Part shown: piece by piece, positions 10,331 to 23,551 of the stretch
Numbering within the stretch: the stretch's first letter is position 1
How the letters are laid out: each line of letters starts with the position of its first letter
NCBI GenBank assembly: GCA_037178675.1
Contig: JAYMGJ010000206.1
Location: 124,001 to 188,000 of the forward strand
DNA: 64,000 nucleotides
Reading direction: 5' to 3'
Origin: Scleroderma bovista
Taxonomy: Eukaryota; Basidiomycota; Agaricomycetes; Boletales; Sclerodermataceae
Made by a program: the position numbers and the translations under genes
The notes under the pieces: generated by a model
What the model was told of the DNA's origin: nothing
The model's input: only the letters and a program-made list of their open reading frames with translations
Database searches by the model: none

Positions 10331-12625
10331 AACAAGGGGTGCAGTCATTTTCGAGACGGATCATGGAGTAGGGTTTGCTTGATATTTGTTTACTACGATA
10401 TCAGTTACTAAGTAAAATCATCAGTAGCTACTAGAGGCAAAACCTGGTCACGCATAGCATGTCAACCATGAGATCTGCTGGTGTCTTGCAGCATGCATTC
10501 CGCACAATACAGTTGCAGAATGGGAACTTCGGCTTCCATTCACAATGCCTACTTCTTTCGCGAACAATAGTGTCATTCCTCAATCCATTGCCAGTAATTT
10601 TGTATCCTCCCAACGGGCGAGAAGGCGGGTTGACCTGTCTATGCTCGGTCACTTGCGCTGTAATCATTCTCAAGCATTCTCTGAGATACCAGGTATTTGC
10701 TACACTTACCATTAGTCAGCACCAAATGATACTTCGTCGAGATCTCGAGAGCATCGGAGCGCCAAGCAAGGAGGGATGCCATTCAATGTGCTTTTCCGAG
10801 AGATTTTGATGATCGAAGATTCACACGACGTGATCACAGCAAAGAAAATGGACAGTACAGCGAGGAGCGGACCGATATAACGGGCATACCCCATAATACA
10901 GATCTATAAAGGTGTAACAGATGGCATGTAAGACACAGGGCTCGTTAACTCTTACAAATCGAATTAGGGTATGCCAGTGATGGATATTGCCGAAGAGATG
11001 GGGGCAAGAGCCCCTTCGAAATAGCGGTGAAAGATTGGAAGGAAGAAGAGGCTCAATAAGAGGAGATAATATGTTAGATGCTGCAACTATATCAGTGTTC
11101 TCCGGTATGAATGCTTGTGACCTGGGGACTGATGATAGAATCATAATCTTAGGCTGAACTGTGGCGTGAAAATCTATCCACACGAGAATTTAGGTGGTGC
11201 TGGGTCGCGTCAACCACGCTCGTTAGCCTCCAACAAGCTCGAGTCGTAAATCGAGGTATAACAAGTATCGACATGGTGATGCATGGACTCACTGCGATGG
11301 CGACTACTAGGTCTTGGATTAAGTTCGATCATTAGAGTGCTCAGCGTCTTTGCGACACATGCTATGTGGAACGCTCTCAATAATGCCATAAAAAGTAAGT
11401 GCCGTTGGCTATTCCTACGCATCAGCCAGTGGTATGTGCCTTTTGGTCGTACAGTTTGCGTATTCGCTGGCTAAGTAACTGTGGGCCTCGAAAAGGCGTT
11501 TATGTGCAAGCTAAATGGGGGTATCGGGTGAATACTGGACTCACCGGTTGGATAGCGACACTATAGCCTGCCTGGAAACTTAGGTTAAACAAGCAAGTGG
11601 CTATAGGTCCCAGACAGCTGCGGGCATAAACAATCATATTGAATTGCTGGGTAAACTTACCAGAGCATGGGTGATTAAAATCAACTGATGATAGTGGCGA
11701 ACTTACTTGTGCGTTTGGCACCTCGATTCGCTCTAGCGGACACCATGGTAGATCGTGAAGTCAATGGGAAAAGACAAAGGACCGCCGTGGTTCTGTGTAG
11801 TTGGGACGGCGACAATCATCCCTGATCATGGCGCTCCGATGATTTGCTTGCAAATGGTTTCACAACTGCAACGGTGCTGTTGGGGCTGCTAGCAATATTG
11901 GGTATGGTTACTCCGGAGGTCAAGAACTTGAGACCCTAGGTATAATCGATAACTCACCACAGGACCAGTCGGGCTTTTTGCAACAAAGTCAAAGAAACTG
12001 AGTGCCCGTTGGATTAGCGAAAGATTTGTGAGACCCGTAGAGGTTCCCTGAAACTGGACGATGGCGAAGCGCGTAGGGACCGATGCCCTGATAGTGAGGC
12101 ATCTAACGCAGCTTTTCTGCTTTGGGCGTCACCGCTTTGCGAAACACCGTCATGGCCAGGTACGAGTGAAGGATTGACAGTAATCTTCAGGCTGACTTGT
12201 CTGTTAACCAGGGTAGTTTATGCAGCGACAAGTCCAGGTGAACCAGCGACCGACGTTCTACTCAATTGACCACCATCGGTGATGTTCACATGCTGAACGA
12301 CATAGGGAGATGCATCACTCAAGCAGTGGAGGAACATCCAAAGAAAAGTCGACCCTCAGCGAAGGTCAGCTTCTCTTTGGTCAACCCTTGTAAAGTCGAG
12401 TTAAAGAAGGCCGTCGAGTCCTAGAGATGAGATCGTGGCGGGATTGATTCCCGCGTGGAGGAGATAATGGCACCTTGAACAAGGCTACACGAAGGCCTGG
12501 TTACCTGGTAGAGTCGGGCCCTCCCAATGGGTGATACGCAGAAATACAGTAGTGTTTGTGTTTATTTAGCAGACCTTTATTCACACTGCTCTAGTGTGAG
12601 CACACACCTTGGCGTGTTCGTCAGA
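10331..12625. other. 2.3-kb stretch without a confident gene
   Basis: Several frames of 60-120 codons occur on both strands (for example 10459-10809 plus and 10821-11183 minus), but none shows a domain or a convincing exon chain. Good-looking splice sites occur on the minus strand near 11560-11715, yet joining them soon gives stops. A 6-bp inverted repeat (cacact, 5-nt loop, agtgtg) lies at about 12581-12599, just before NUP188. The region could contain a divergent gene, a long non-coding RNA or a decayed transposon. Confidence 0.35.
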
Positions 12626-15600
12626 ATGTTGGGGGAACCTTCACAACGGTCGACTTTGATTGATGTGTATGTGTCTTAAATTTATTAACGCTCCTTTTAC
12701 CGAACTTTTCCTACAGGACATATCAGCAACTACATTCGTTTCTTTCCGGTCGACTGGAGGGTGCGTCTCCCGACCAGATTACTCAAATCATAAAGCCCCG
12801 CATCGAGCAACTCCGTAATGTCTCCAGACCATACGGAAAGCCAAACAGCGTGTCACGCAAGGCCATCGAAAGTGGCACGGTTACGTTCTCGGATGGCGTC
12901 AAGGTGCAGGTGGATGATGTTGCCAAGGAGTTCACCATCGCTCTCAGCACGCACTTTGACATAGACGAAATCCAGGCCGTGATACTGCTGCGCTCCTTCC
13001 TTTATAACGAGGGTCTTTCCTTGAATGGTTCAAGTTCAGACAAGAGCCTGCTAGAGGAACTTATCGCGGCTATCACGCCTTTTTACTATTCAGAGCGACT
13101 TTTTGTCCTCCGCACTCTTATCCCACTCTTTCGCGCGCAACAAAACTCCGCAGACATCGTCCATACTATCGCATCCGAAAATTTGCCCAAGATTATCCCC
13201 GATGGTCGTGCGTTCGCGGAGGAACTCATCGATGAGTACCTGCGCAAAACTTCAGAGGGCATTCCACATAACTTCGGCGGAGACCCAAGAGCAGCTTCAC
13301 GTTGGGCAAAGCAAAATTGTAAGGAGCAGCTGGTCATGCTTGAAGTGGTCTTTTGGGCCATGTGGGGATATGTCGCTTGTGAGGGTCCACTTGTCGTGAA
13401 GCTATACGAAACCGCGTCCGACACGAATCTCGGCTCTTCCCAGCAGAACACTACACTACTTCTGGATGACGAAGGGGCGCAGATATTGCAGGACAGCGCA
13501 GCGCTCTGGATACTCATCACTATGGAGGTCCTGGAGCTGGAGAGAATAGCCGAACCGGATGGGGTGGAAATATCATCCTCACCCAAGGACAAGTCATTCT
13601 ACATCTCCTCACCCGAATCCCTGAAACAAATCCATACCCTCGTGATGTCTCATTCCGATTCTCAACACGCGTGTGCATATCTTGCTTGGGCATTTGTGCT
13701 CTCTCGCCTCCATGCAAAAGCACAGGAGGTAAAGGATGTCCCGGAATCTTACCGCTTGTTTCTGCAGTCTACACTTGCGCACCCCGGGCGTGGAAAGGAT
13801 CGCGAACCTACGCATACGTTGATGGCACGAACAGCGCTCAGCAATGACGTAGGGTTGTTCAAGCTACTCTTGAATCTCCTGACGAGTTCCCCGGTGTTCG
13901 TGACTGCTGTGGCTTGGAGAACAGGTTCAACGGTAACTGACCCGAATGCCATTGCCTTTCGCTCGGTGATCAAAGGTGGGCGTTCCTAGGTGGCAGATGT
14001 CATGATTCACTGACTTCCCTTTCTTCGAAGGTTTTGTTCTGGCCATGGTTGAACTCGTACCTGTTGAACTTATTCCAGACTTCGACTCATTAGTGGAGGT
14101 GTGGATAGCGCTATTCGGTCGCAGTGAGAGTCGATCCGTCGCAGGAATCTGCAAACAATTCTGGCAGTATGACTGGCATCAAGGCACAACGAGACGTGCG
14201 ATCTTTGATGTTGCGCGGTCAAGATTCCCAATCCATTTTCGTCCCCTCGTCCGCCTCCTCCGTGCAATGACAGGATGTGGATTCCTAGACACGGACCCAC
14301 TGTCAACCACAGCCTCCGCAGTGGATTCGCGAGTCTCGGACGCAAATGGTGATGCAGCTGACCGGGAGATCTGTAGCCAGCATGTTTTCTATTATATGGA
14401 CAAGCTCCCGACATTCTCTCTCGTCATACCTCTTTCGTCTTGTTCTGGTCCGAATGCAGTGTACGAGAGGGTCCAGTACGGTTCCTCGGCTGCTGGGCCT
14501 GGCCTGACATACACCAACATTCGAGCGATCCGTTTACCGGGCGGTTCGATTATTCCCCCCCGGTCTACGGGGAGACTTCTGAGTAGTGACGGAGGAGACT
14601 TCGTTGCCGTCTGTTGGGAGCACGAATATAATGGATGGAAAGTCGTGATCGATGTCCTCACCGAATACGTTACGCGGCGCAGGATATACTCAGGTACCGC
14701 TGACTTATACCAGGACGTAACCTTCGGGAGAATGGGACCTGGATCTGTACCGTTGACACTGAGGCTAGAGGACGTAGGCATGGAGATTGACGAGGGCAGC
14801 GACGAGGCACTGGCAACGGATGCTTTGGATCTCATACGCAGCGTTATCCAGGACAAACCCGCATTGGCCGAGGAGCTTCTCGAATCGCTCGAAACCAATG
14901 TCACCTCAAACGACAACGACTCACAACCACCCGACCTGGTGCAGTTGACTACCATGATCCTCGAAGAAGCTCTGAGCCGCTCTCAATCTCGCAACTTTTC
15001 GCGCACGCAGCTCGTCACGTCTGCCATGAGTGTACTCTCAGCACTCCTCACTCTTCCTAAGTACTCCCTGCGAGTCTGGCTATATATTCGATCCACATCG
15101 GCGCTATTTAGCTCCAGTCAGACATCGGCATTCGCCTCTGTGGCGCTTTCTGCTGAGCGTATATCTGGTCAATACACCATGACACTTGCCCTGCTGCACC
15201 TCGTTCAACAACTTTTCCAGGAGGCCTTCGCGTCAGTACTCACTATTTTTGCGGATAACCAGCGTTTGAGACAAGTGAAGGAGGAAGTCTTGTTACGTGC
15301 AGCAAGCTTCGTTCACAGCGAGATTTGGGTAGAGCAGCTAGGATGGAAGTATGCACAGTTGGGAGACCGATTTGAAATCGGCAGACGGGTCTCGTCGCTC
15401 TATTCGTACATTCTCGTGCAGTCTCCCCCAGCCATCAGCAGCCGCCCGTTTCCCGCTCTGAGCCAGGCCATCATCGACACTCTGCTACACAAAGCCGCGT
15501 CCTCCACGATCCATCCCCTCGTGTCTGCTGTCGCAGCAAGTCCGCATGTTCTCAGCCATCTTTATTCCTCACGGCGTTTCGGAGACGCTAGGCGCTTGAT

Positions 15601-18600
15601 TTTTCTGCTCGAGTCCCATCTGCAGCTTATACGGCTGGTGCTCAATTACAAGCAACAAATGTCACCACAAAATACGAAGCCCTCTCTTCTGGAACAAGCG
15701 CTTTGTTCCAGGACCGCTAGTGGGGCTGGCTTTTCTGACTCGACTAGGCCCCGAGTGGATCCGGTGGATGTGTTGGCGAACTTCGTGAAAGAGAGGGACG
15801 TTGGCCCCATTGTGCCTCTCGAGGCGATGAAGGTTTTGCATGCACTGTGTGCTTCACTTTCGATGGCCGTACCTTCTCCTTCGACAATTGTGGGGCACCT
15901 AACTAACCCCGAGGCCACTGTGGCGTTCCTCGTACGCATCGTTCAGCATCCGTATGATGAGCTCGCTCTCCGTATTGCTGTATGGAGTTTTATCACCCTG
16001 GCTGTGGACAAGGAACCGGCGCTGTCTAACCTATTTGTTGCGGGGGATTTCCGTATACCGAGCATCAAGGGCAAGGATAAAGTTCAGCAAGACAACGGGG
16101 ACAAGAAGAAGCAGACTAGTGCATTGGAAGTTGCGAGCAATACCCTTGCTCACTGGAAGGATCTCTGGGAGTCTAATCCGCAGCTGCTGGCCTCGGTCTT
16201 ACATTTTCTTCATGTCGTCTGGCAGCATGGTCTTGAACACAAACCTCTGATTGATGTTACTCGTCAGAACGAGGAATTTTGGAGTCGGATGGCGGCGATT
16301 GCGAGGGAAGAGCTTGGTCCGAATCCCGACTATGCGACGAATACGTTTGTGGTCCTCGACGACGAGAGGCACTCTGACCTCCATGAGGCGGTATTCGTGC
16401 AAGCATACCGCGGTATGGCGAAGTCATATGCTGTGCGTATCATAGGCCAGGATATGTTCCTCCAGCTGCGGTCAACTTTATCTTGTTCTTCCACACCGAA
16501 ACCGCTAAGCTACATCAAGTTCGCGCCCATGTTCAAAGCGGAAGATCAATTAAACGAGCTGATATTGGAGGTCGTTTCGAGCTCATATGACCCTTCCCTT
16601 TATGATAAGCTCGCTGAACACCTATCGAAAAACCTACGAAACCTGTCCCTGGAACAAATCCGATCACAAGATGTTCTTGTCAATCGCGAGTTCGGCGATG
16701 ACTTTGTGTTCTCGCCTCAATTATTGCGAAGCAGGCTACAACTATATGCGACGGACGAAGAGAGAACTGGTGACGCGCTTGAAATAGAGAAGCAAGTGTC
16801 CTCGATTAACCTCAATTTGTCTCTGTCCCATTCTCAAATCGCACTTGCTGAGGCGTGGCAGTTTTTGTTCAAGCAGCTGTTGCCCTTTATACGAGCTGAA
16901 ACTGGAATCCGACCACACCTTCTCTCCCTGGCATCGACCATTTCTGGCGACCTCGCTCGTGAGAAAAGGCAGGGCGATATGGCAGCGACTATACACGGGA
17001 CACGGCTAAACGTACTCCTTTCGATTATTGAGGTCGCATGGTTTTCCACTACAGACACGATGGCAGAAGTCGACTCCTTCATATCTCTCGTGTCCAATAT
17101 GCATATGCTGCTGTTGAACGAAGCACAGCCACCTTCTCAGTCGTTCCTTGGAGAACATCCTTTGCCTTTCCACCGCACGCTACTGCAGATACTGTATTTT
17201 GTCGTACGCCAGAGCCGTAATATGGCCCGAAGACCCAAAGCACTGAACGCGAGCAAACGCCTAACCGTGTCCGAACTAGTGGATGCCACACTGACACTTG
17301 TCATTGATGCGCTTCGTCTTACCTTTGACTCGGCACGCAGCCGTCTGGATCTCGACCTCGATCGAGACATGGAGCTTCTAGTCGCTGTATTCGAGCAATG
17401 TACACGTCCGGACGTCTGTTCCTCGTCCCTCTCATGGCTGACGAAGTGCCATGAGACGGATGCCATTAATTCGAGCTTGGAACTCCTGGTCCGCACAGAC
17501 ATCACTGGCCTTTCAGACCTCCCCCTACTTCGTGCTCGTAGACTGCCATTATATGCGCCCCATATTCTTCTGTTCCACATGGCGCTCGTGAGTATCCCGT
17601 CTGGTGCAGAGAGGTTCGCAAGCGCAGGTGTCATTTCGGCGTTCAGTAACAACGGTCTTACTCCTGCTATCAGCGCTGGCCAAGTCGATGACATGCTACC
17701 CGAGCTCCCCGGCGAACGCAGTCCAGCACACAAGGCCTATTGTTCTATGCTTGCAATCATTGCTGGTGTGATTTCTTCCCTCGATCGTCAGCACCAATAC
17801 TTTACTGCTGAGGCATGTGGCATTGTTATGTTGTATGGCAAGCAAATTGCCCGTGCGCTTTCATGGAGTATTGGCGACCCAGTTACTCTGCCATTATTGG
17901 AGGAGATGGAGCAGGTTGTGAACCTGTTTTATGTCATCGCCGAGAGCGCCCCGCCTAGGACTAGTTCGAACCCGGTCATTACCAAAGTGCTACGCATCTT
18001 TGCGACGCATGCATTGATACTCCTTCAGCAGTTGAACTACGCCCTTACACATCCCAACCACCTGGCCAGCTTACTGGAGCCTGTCACGGCGGATGAGCGG
18101 GCTGCGATTGAGAAGGAACCCGTGGCAACATCGTTATCTTCCGTTGACATGATCGATCCGCGGAAGCATCCATTGACCGCGCGTCTGGTCCATCACGTGT
18201 TCAGACTGTCCGGTTTGACTGTATCAACGCTTGTGAGCACTAGTCACGCTTATGGCGTCCTGCTTGGGGAGCAAGAAGATTGGCCAGTCCATGAAGCCCT
18301 CATTGTCCCAGTAAGGTTGCCAATTCTCAAAGTCTTGCCTTCGATTAACACTTATTTTGTAGCATTCAAAAGTCGTCCTTGGTGAACCCGCATCGCTTGG
18401 CACTCTGCTTGAACTGGCAAACTGCTCGCTCGATGTCCTGCGGAATCTTGTGAACCGGCCTGCGGAGCAAGCCATAGTTCCTGCTACCTCACTCAAGGAC
18501 GTTTCATTGGACGTTCGTCAGGCGACATTCACTGTCCGGCGGAACCTGGAAGCCCTCTTGGTTTATGCAGTCACACAACTTGCCATGTGGCTCTCTAAAC

Positions 18601-18896
18601 CCGACTTCGACCCAGCTGGGACGGACATGGAGACAGACGAGCACGGTGTTCAGGCATTGGAAGTCAGAGAGTCGACGAGTAAAGGCCGAGCGCCAAGACC
18701 GTCACTTACACTGGCGGAGCGATTGCGACGGGGGATGACGGGAGAGATGGCCACTGATCTACAGGCACTATTAGCGCGCTCGAAACCGGTGCTTGCGAAG
18801 AGCGATGAGGTGCTCGGCAAGCCAGAGACAGCAGGAGATCTCACACTCGTCCTGTCAAAATTTCTCAATGAACGGGTCGTTGCCCCGGCAACGTAG
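12626..18896 (+). CDS. NUP188: Nucleoporin Nup188
   Basis: My model has four exons: 12626-12666, 12717-13975, 14031-18310 and 18363-18896. It totals 6114 nt, 2037 aa, with consistent intron phases. Nup188 is a large alpha-solenoid scaffold subunit of the nuclear pore inner ring. Family-typical segments are ITPFYYSERLFVLRTLIPLF and SRWAKQNCKEQLVMLEVVFW in the N-terminal half. About residue 600 comes a small beta domain with IRAIRLPGGSIIPPRSTGRLL and VCWEHEYNGWKVVIDVLTEY, aligning with the human NUP188 segments YYYEERTCILR, REQSMLLEIIF and VRWEYSYSSW. Nup192/205 is the alternative, but these segments favour Nup188. It is longer than the yeast (1655 aa) and human (1749 aa) proteins. The start gives MLGEPSQRSTLIDV before a GTATGT intron; the next ATG is far inside. 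Confidence 0.92.
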
Positions 18897-19009
18897 TGTA
18901 AAAGGGTATGATTACTAATGACCAGAAAAGTAGTGCAAATGCCTTGCTTTTTATTCCGAATTCTCTTTGCATGTATGTAGTATTTAATTCCTAGCGCATG
19001 CTCGATGCT

Positions 19010-20424
19010 TTATCGTGTAAGGACATCTGCGCCGGACTCCGTGATAAGGACCATATGTTCAGCCTGTGCACTGCGAGCACAATTCTGGATGACAGATTCA
19101 CGGCTTGGGCATACCTGGTAGTTGGGTACGTACCTCCGTAGATGCTGTCCAGCCATCAGGAAATACCCACACACGGGGGTTGGATCCCTGTATGATGGAG
19201 GGCTGGCAACGTATTGGTCAATTAGTAGCATGCTTGAACATGACATACTTCGATGGTGAAACAGTGTCCCGGGAGCATCGTCCCAGGCTCGTCATTCACT
19301 GTTAAGAGGCTCAGTTATTCGGATACCACAACGAGCTGATTGCACACACCGGTATGGTATATCCACGGTGGTCGATGGAACACCGTGCCAATCCCGTGCC
19401 CAGAAAAGGAGGTACACACTGAATACCCCGGAATCTCCTGGATGAGTTTGTGAATTGCCAGACCAATATCCCGGAAGGGACGTCCGGGACCACAGACGCC
19501 GATTCCAGTTTCTAGTGCTGCATTGGTGATTTTGACAAGGTCACGGCCAGGTTCATCCTGTGCATGTTCGAACAATCAATGTGATGGTGAAGCTCTGCAG
19601 GTTGCAGTGCATAATTGGCTCACGACTTCGCCGACTAAAAATGTTTGTGAGGTGTCGCCGTGATAACCGTTCAGGTAAACGGTGACATCGATATTCACAA
19701 TATCACCACCCACAAGCGGTCGACTCAACTCTGGTCATCAATTGATGGGGGAGCGACAAATGGATAGACATACTCGTCTGGAATGCCATGTACGACGATG
19801 TTGTTGACACTGGTACAGCAAGATCTAGGGAAGCCCGCATAGAGTAGCGGGGACGGATAGGCATTATACGCAAGTATGAACTCGTGTACTGCTTCATCTA
19901 TCGAGTTCGTTGTTATACCTGGCTAATGACCACAACAAGCGTCGGAGGCGACAGCGATTAGTGAGTCACATTCCAGCAAAACGCGAAAATCTTCCCACCT
20001 TGACAAGGCCGCTGGCATATTGACGAACTTTACTGGCAAGCTTGGCAGATTCTCTCAGCTTTTCTTCTTCTATGGAACTGAGCTGGATACGTCCATCGCC
20101 TTCGTATGGCTCCGGGACATCCGGCTCTGCGTGGTCCTGAGCCATGTCTTTGTGTTTCTGGGCGTAGAGCGGTCGAGGGATGGCAACAGGAACATGACGC
20201 GCTTTGATATGCGAGACGCCCCATACGAAGGGCTCTTTTGGTAGGATTACTTCGTAGCTCCCAAAATGTTCGTATTCATCGTCTGCCTGCGTACTAGAAG
20301 GATGTCGGATTGGACCAACGTGGTGCAACCACCGGGCGCATTGCGTGCGACAGCCAAGTGAACGGAGCGTGCGATGCACCAGGACGGGTTTCGACCGTGA
20401 CAGTACTCTGTACAGAAGAGTCAT
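19010..20424 (-). CDS. Methionine aminopeptidase type I, probably mitochondrial
   Basis: Seven exons fit in frame: 20424-19999, 19922-19774, 19723-19624, 19557-19350, 19298-19249, 19202-19134 and 19084-19010 (1077 nt, 358 aa). The enzyme removes the initiator Met from nascent proteins. The five metal ligands are present: Asp in NIDVT, Asp in GYHGD, His in SGHGIG, Glu in FTIEP and Glu in SAQAEH. The substrate-site His of HGIPDDRPL and the CTSVNN motif are also there. The N-terminus ([20 protein letters not shown]) is rich in Arg and lacks acidic residues, like a mitochondrial presequence, matching MAP1D-type proteins. There is no zinc-finger extension as in cytosolic Map1. An upstream in-frame ATG at 20505 exists, but 20424 gives the better presequence. 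It is tail-to-tail with NUP188, 113 bp apart. Confidence 0.93.
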
Positions 20425-20871
20425 TGCTTGTGCGAGGTGTTCAACACTTGAAATAGACGTGAGCACACTGTGTGGTGACAGGGGGACTTGCGTGTATGCA
20501 CGCACTCAAATAGATTATAAGTGGAAAAATAACCCCTATTTTTGTACTATCATCGTAGCAAGAGAAATGTATTGGACATGGATTCGTTAGCCAAGTGATG
20601 CCATATACTTACATAAGGTGAGAAGGTGTAACCGCTTTCACAATTTGGAAACTTTACAGACGATGTATTCAGGCAACGGTGAGGGAGCATCGAAAACGCA
20701 GAACAGAAGTAACTCTAGCACAGGTCAACAACAGTTTAGATCGCAGTTCAGATTGACAAGGACGAGACTTGAGAAATGGAAATGATTGATGATGACCGAC
20801 CATGGAGGCAATGACCTGAAATCAAATGTAAGTGCATAGATAGGATGTGTGATCGGGCTGCATACCATGCT
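20425..20871. other. Intergenic between MetAP start and Arb1-like stop
   Basis: About 450 bp with no supported gene. It must hold the promoter of the MetAP gene and the terminator of the Arb1-like gene, both on the minus strand. Confidence 0.4.
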
Positions 20872-23192
20872 CTACGTTCCAGGGGTATAGAAGCTAGGGA
20901 ATATACCAGTAAGATCCTCATGGTACCAATAGGTCTTCGTGCACCCAGACCCACGATCCCCCTTTGCACCCTCTTTTTCTGTGTCTTCCGACCGTACCAG
21001 CTGTACCCACATCGCAGCAAGCCCAAAACCAGGAACAAGGCTCAAGGTGTCAAGCAAATGGGGTTGGACAAGTAGCACAATGTCGTCCGTTAATGGATTG
21101 TGTGGTTTTTGCTTCTCTTCATCTCCCGTGGCGTCCGGTGCACCTGAGTCAGTGCTTAAATTGGGATCGATGACGGCCCCGCGTGACGTCGCCCATATCT
21201 CTGGCTTAGAGATGTCACCGCCTTCGAAACCCCAAGGTGCGAGGATGACTTTCGCAAATTGCGCATTAAGCTCGGCTTCCACACCAGAAGCAGAGGGCAT
21301 CCATTGCTCTTCCGCATTTCCTCTCTTGCGTTTGGCACTACGTTTTCCGGAGGAAGCCTTAGAAGATAATGTGGGAGGGTGTACCTCACGCACACGGCGT
21401 GTGGAGAACTCCACGATTCCTGTGGTATGAGTCAATGTAAATACAGTCGGACCAAGGAATGTCATGAGCGAGGGCATCTCACGACCCCATGATGGTGCAG
21501 AATCCGTCCAGGGGGCGAGAGGAACATTAGTATCGGTACCATCGGCGGGCTCGTTATCAATGGAGGTATCCCAGGCAGAAGGTTGTCCATCAGTAGAGGT
21601 CCAACTACCCCACCCCGATCCATTGGACTCATCTGTTGCTGCTGCAGCGCCCCAACTTCCCCATCCGGTTTCGGGTGTCGATTCGTTCACCTGCACGATG
21701 TTTACGTCGGTATCAATGTTGTCTTCGATCGCTTCCTTAACAGCGGTTTGTTCCTCGGAAGGCAAGGTGATGTCCTTCTGCTCCCTAGTCAAAGTATCCG
21801 TGACAGTCAGCTTTGGTTCTTCCCTGGAAGGACCTAAGGGAATTTCAACACTGGGTTTGCTGAATCATTTAGCACATACCTCGTAGTTGGTCTTCTGTGA
21901 TGGTAACAGTAGTCCAGTTGACACTCCCCATCCGTCCGAATATTTCTTTGCACGCTTCGCTGAATTGGTCTGGGATAATACGACCAATTTTATATGTCAA
22001 TGGCAATTCTTTCTTCGCCTGTTGGGTGGTCTCGAGCGCTCGTTTCAATCCGCGCTGGTACGTCTGTTCTGGGAAGACCCGATTGCGAAGAAGGAATCCG
22101 ATGAAGAATGACAGTAAATGAGGCGCATACGTCAGATTACGCTCAGACCTATATCGGAGCGGAGGGTCGCGGTTAGAGGGGGTGGTCAGAACCACGTATA
22201 GGTAAAAGGACATTGCAACCTCACCAGATAAGGCCCTTTTCGCGCATGTGCGAGGAGAGGAAGATGCGGACAGATTTTTCTGGATCTTTCAAAAATATCG
22301 TGAGCTTTTCTTCCTTGATTTCCTCATCGAATTTTTGCTGATCGAATAGCTCGTCCTCGTCCTCATCACCCTTCTCCGCCGCAGAGGGATCACAGGGACG
22401 AGGACGGTTCTTCGAGACTCTAGAGGAACCCTGCGATTCCGGATCGATAGGAGAGTCAATGAGATCATCTTCATCATCTTCAGAGTCGGAATCGGGAGAG
22501 GGGCCTTTTCCACCCGACTTAGCCTGAACTTTACGGTAGACAGTAGGATTAACGAGCAGCCCGATATATATACGGAACTTCAGAGCGGCTAATCAATTGA
22601 TCGCAGTGTATGCAGACAAGTAACATACCTGATCCCAAATGTTGTTTAATCCAGAAGCGACTGGTGGCCAAGGCCGCCCGTTGCGGAAGTCCTCCCCAGC
22701 TTGAAAGAGCCTATCCGAAGCTCGAATGTCCCTGGAAATATGGCTAATCATCTAGCCAGCAGTAGAATAAGAAAACGGAACTAACGTGTTGTAGTTACCC
22801 ATGATGACTCGCAGATCTTCACCTTCCTCCCATTCTTCGTACCACGGCGATTTTTTGACGAGCGCACCTGGTGCTGAATCGGTTGTGTGCTTCTTCTTTC
22901 GTCTCTTGCGTCTGTTACTCTTACACTCGTCCGTAGAGTGCTTGACGCGAAGTTCGATGGTAGGGATGCCCAGTCCATCCAGCTCAACATCATCGTCCTC
23001 ATCTCCAATACCCGATCTCTTCAGCTGAGCGAAAAGCTGGATCCCGCGTGGCTTGAAATCCTTGAACGGCATGATCGTCACGCCTTCGGGAGGATTTGGG
23101 AAGGGTGGAAACCTGATAAAAGGGAGCTCTAGTTCAACCTGCGCCGACCCCGTCAAGGGCGTGTGCGCGGCTGTGGCCACTGAACTAGCCAT
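20872..23192 (-). CDS. Arb1-like Argonaute siRNA chaperone (ARC) subunit with GW/WG repeats (tentative)
   Basis: Five exons fit in frame: 23192-22786, 22731-22629, 22577-22225, 22148-21880 and 21833-20872 (2094 nt, 697 aa). Resemblance to Arb1 is from remembered features only: PFKDFKPRGIQLF near residue 45, then a basic Lys/Arg stretch. Exons 2 and 3 give the segment DIRASDRLFQAGEDFRNG, then WPPVASGLNNIWDQF and FLSSHMREKGLIWSERNL. Arb1 works with Argonaute and Arb2 in fission yeast, holding duplex siRNA before RITS assembly. The C-terminal third carries GWGSWG, GWGSWT and SAWDT within about 40 residues (about 430-470). Such Trp-Gly repeats in an acidic, disordered stretch are the known type of Argonaute-binding hook. 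A basic SGKRSAKRKRG segment may be a nuclear signal. The alternative is an unrelated nuclear protein. Confidence 0.5.
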
Positions 23193-23551
23193 GAAATATC
23201 AGTCAACTGGAGCAGGGTCGATATCAAAGGGGATCGATGGAATATCCGATACTGTATTCTCTCTGCAGCCATTTCGGGACGTGAGGAGATTTTTCGAATA
23301 CCAATGACTTGCTACTAATCGGGATGATCTGGGCCATTGGGACCATCGCCTCAGTGAGTCTGACATCTTAGTTTTAACACTCGTGGTGATGGACGTATTC
23401 AGCGTGACGTGAACAGCTCTGTACGAATCACTTGCAACTTTAAAATCTTGTTACCGTGAATGGTAGTTACTGTGTTCTGTTGCAAGTGTTACACGAACGG
23501 CTGAATACATACAATTACAAGTGTACAGTATGTAAAAATGCGGTAAGATGT
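23193..23551. other. Intergenic between Arb1-like start and NUP42 stop
   Basis: About 360 bp between two minus-strand genes. Nothing beyond the presumed promoter of the Arb1-like gene and the NUP42 terminator is visible. Confidence 0.4.

Noticed and set aside
13086..18496. Many long open frames antisense or out of frame within NUP188
   Set aside because: They are shadows of a well-supported 2037-codon reading frame and have no independent features.
20898..21430. 163-codon plus-strand frame opposite the Arb1-like gene
   Set aside because: It is the antisense of the last exon of a five-exon model that closes in frame.
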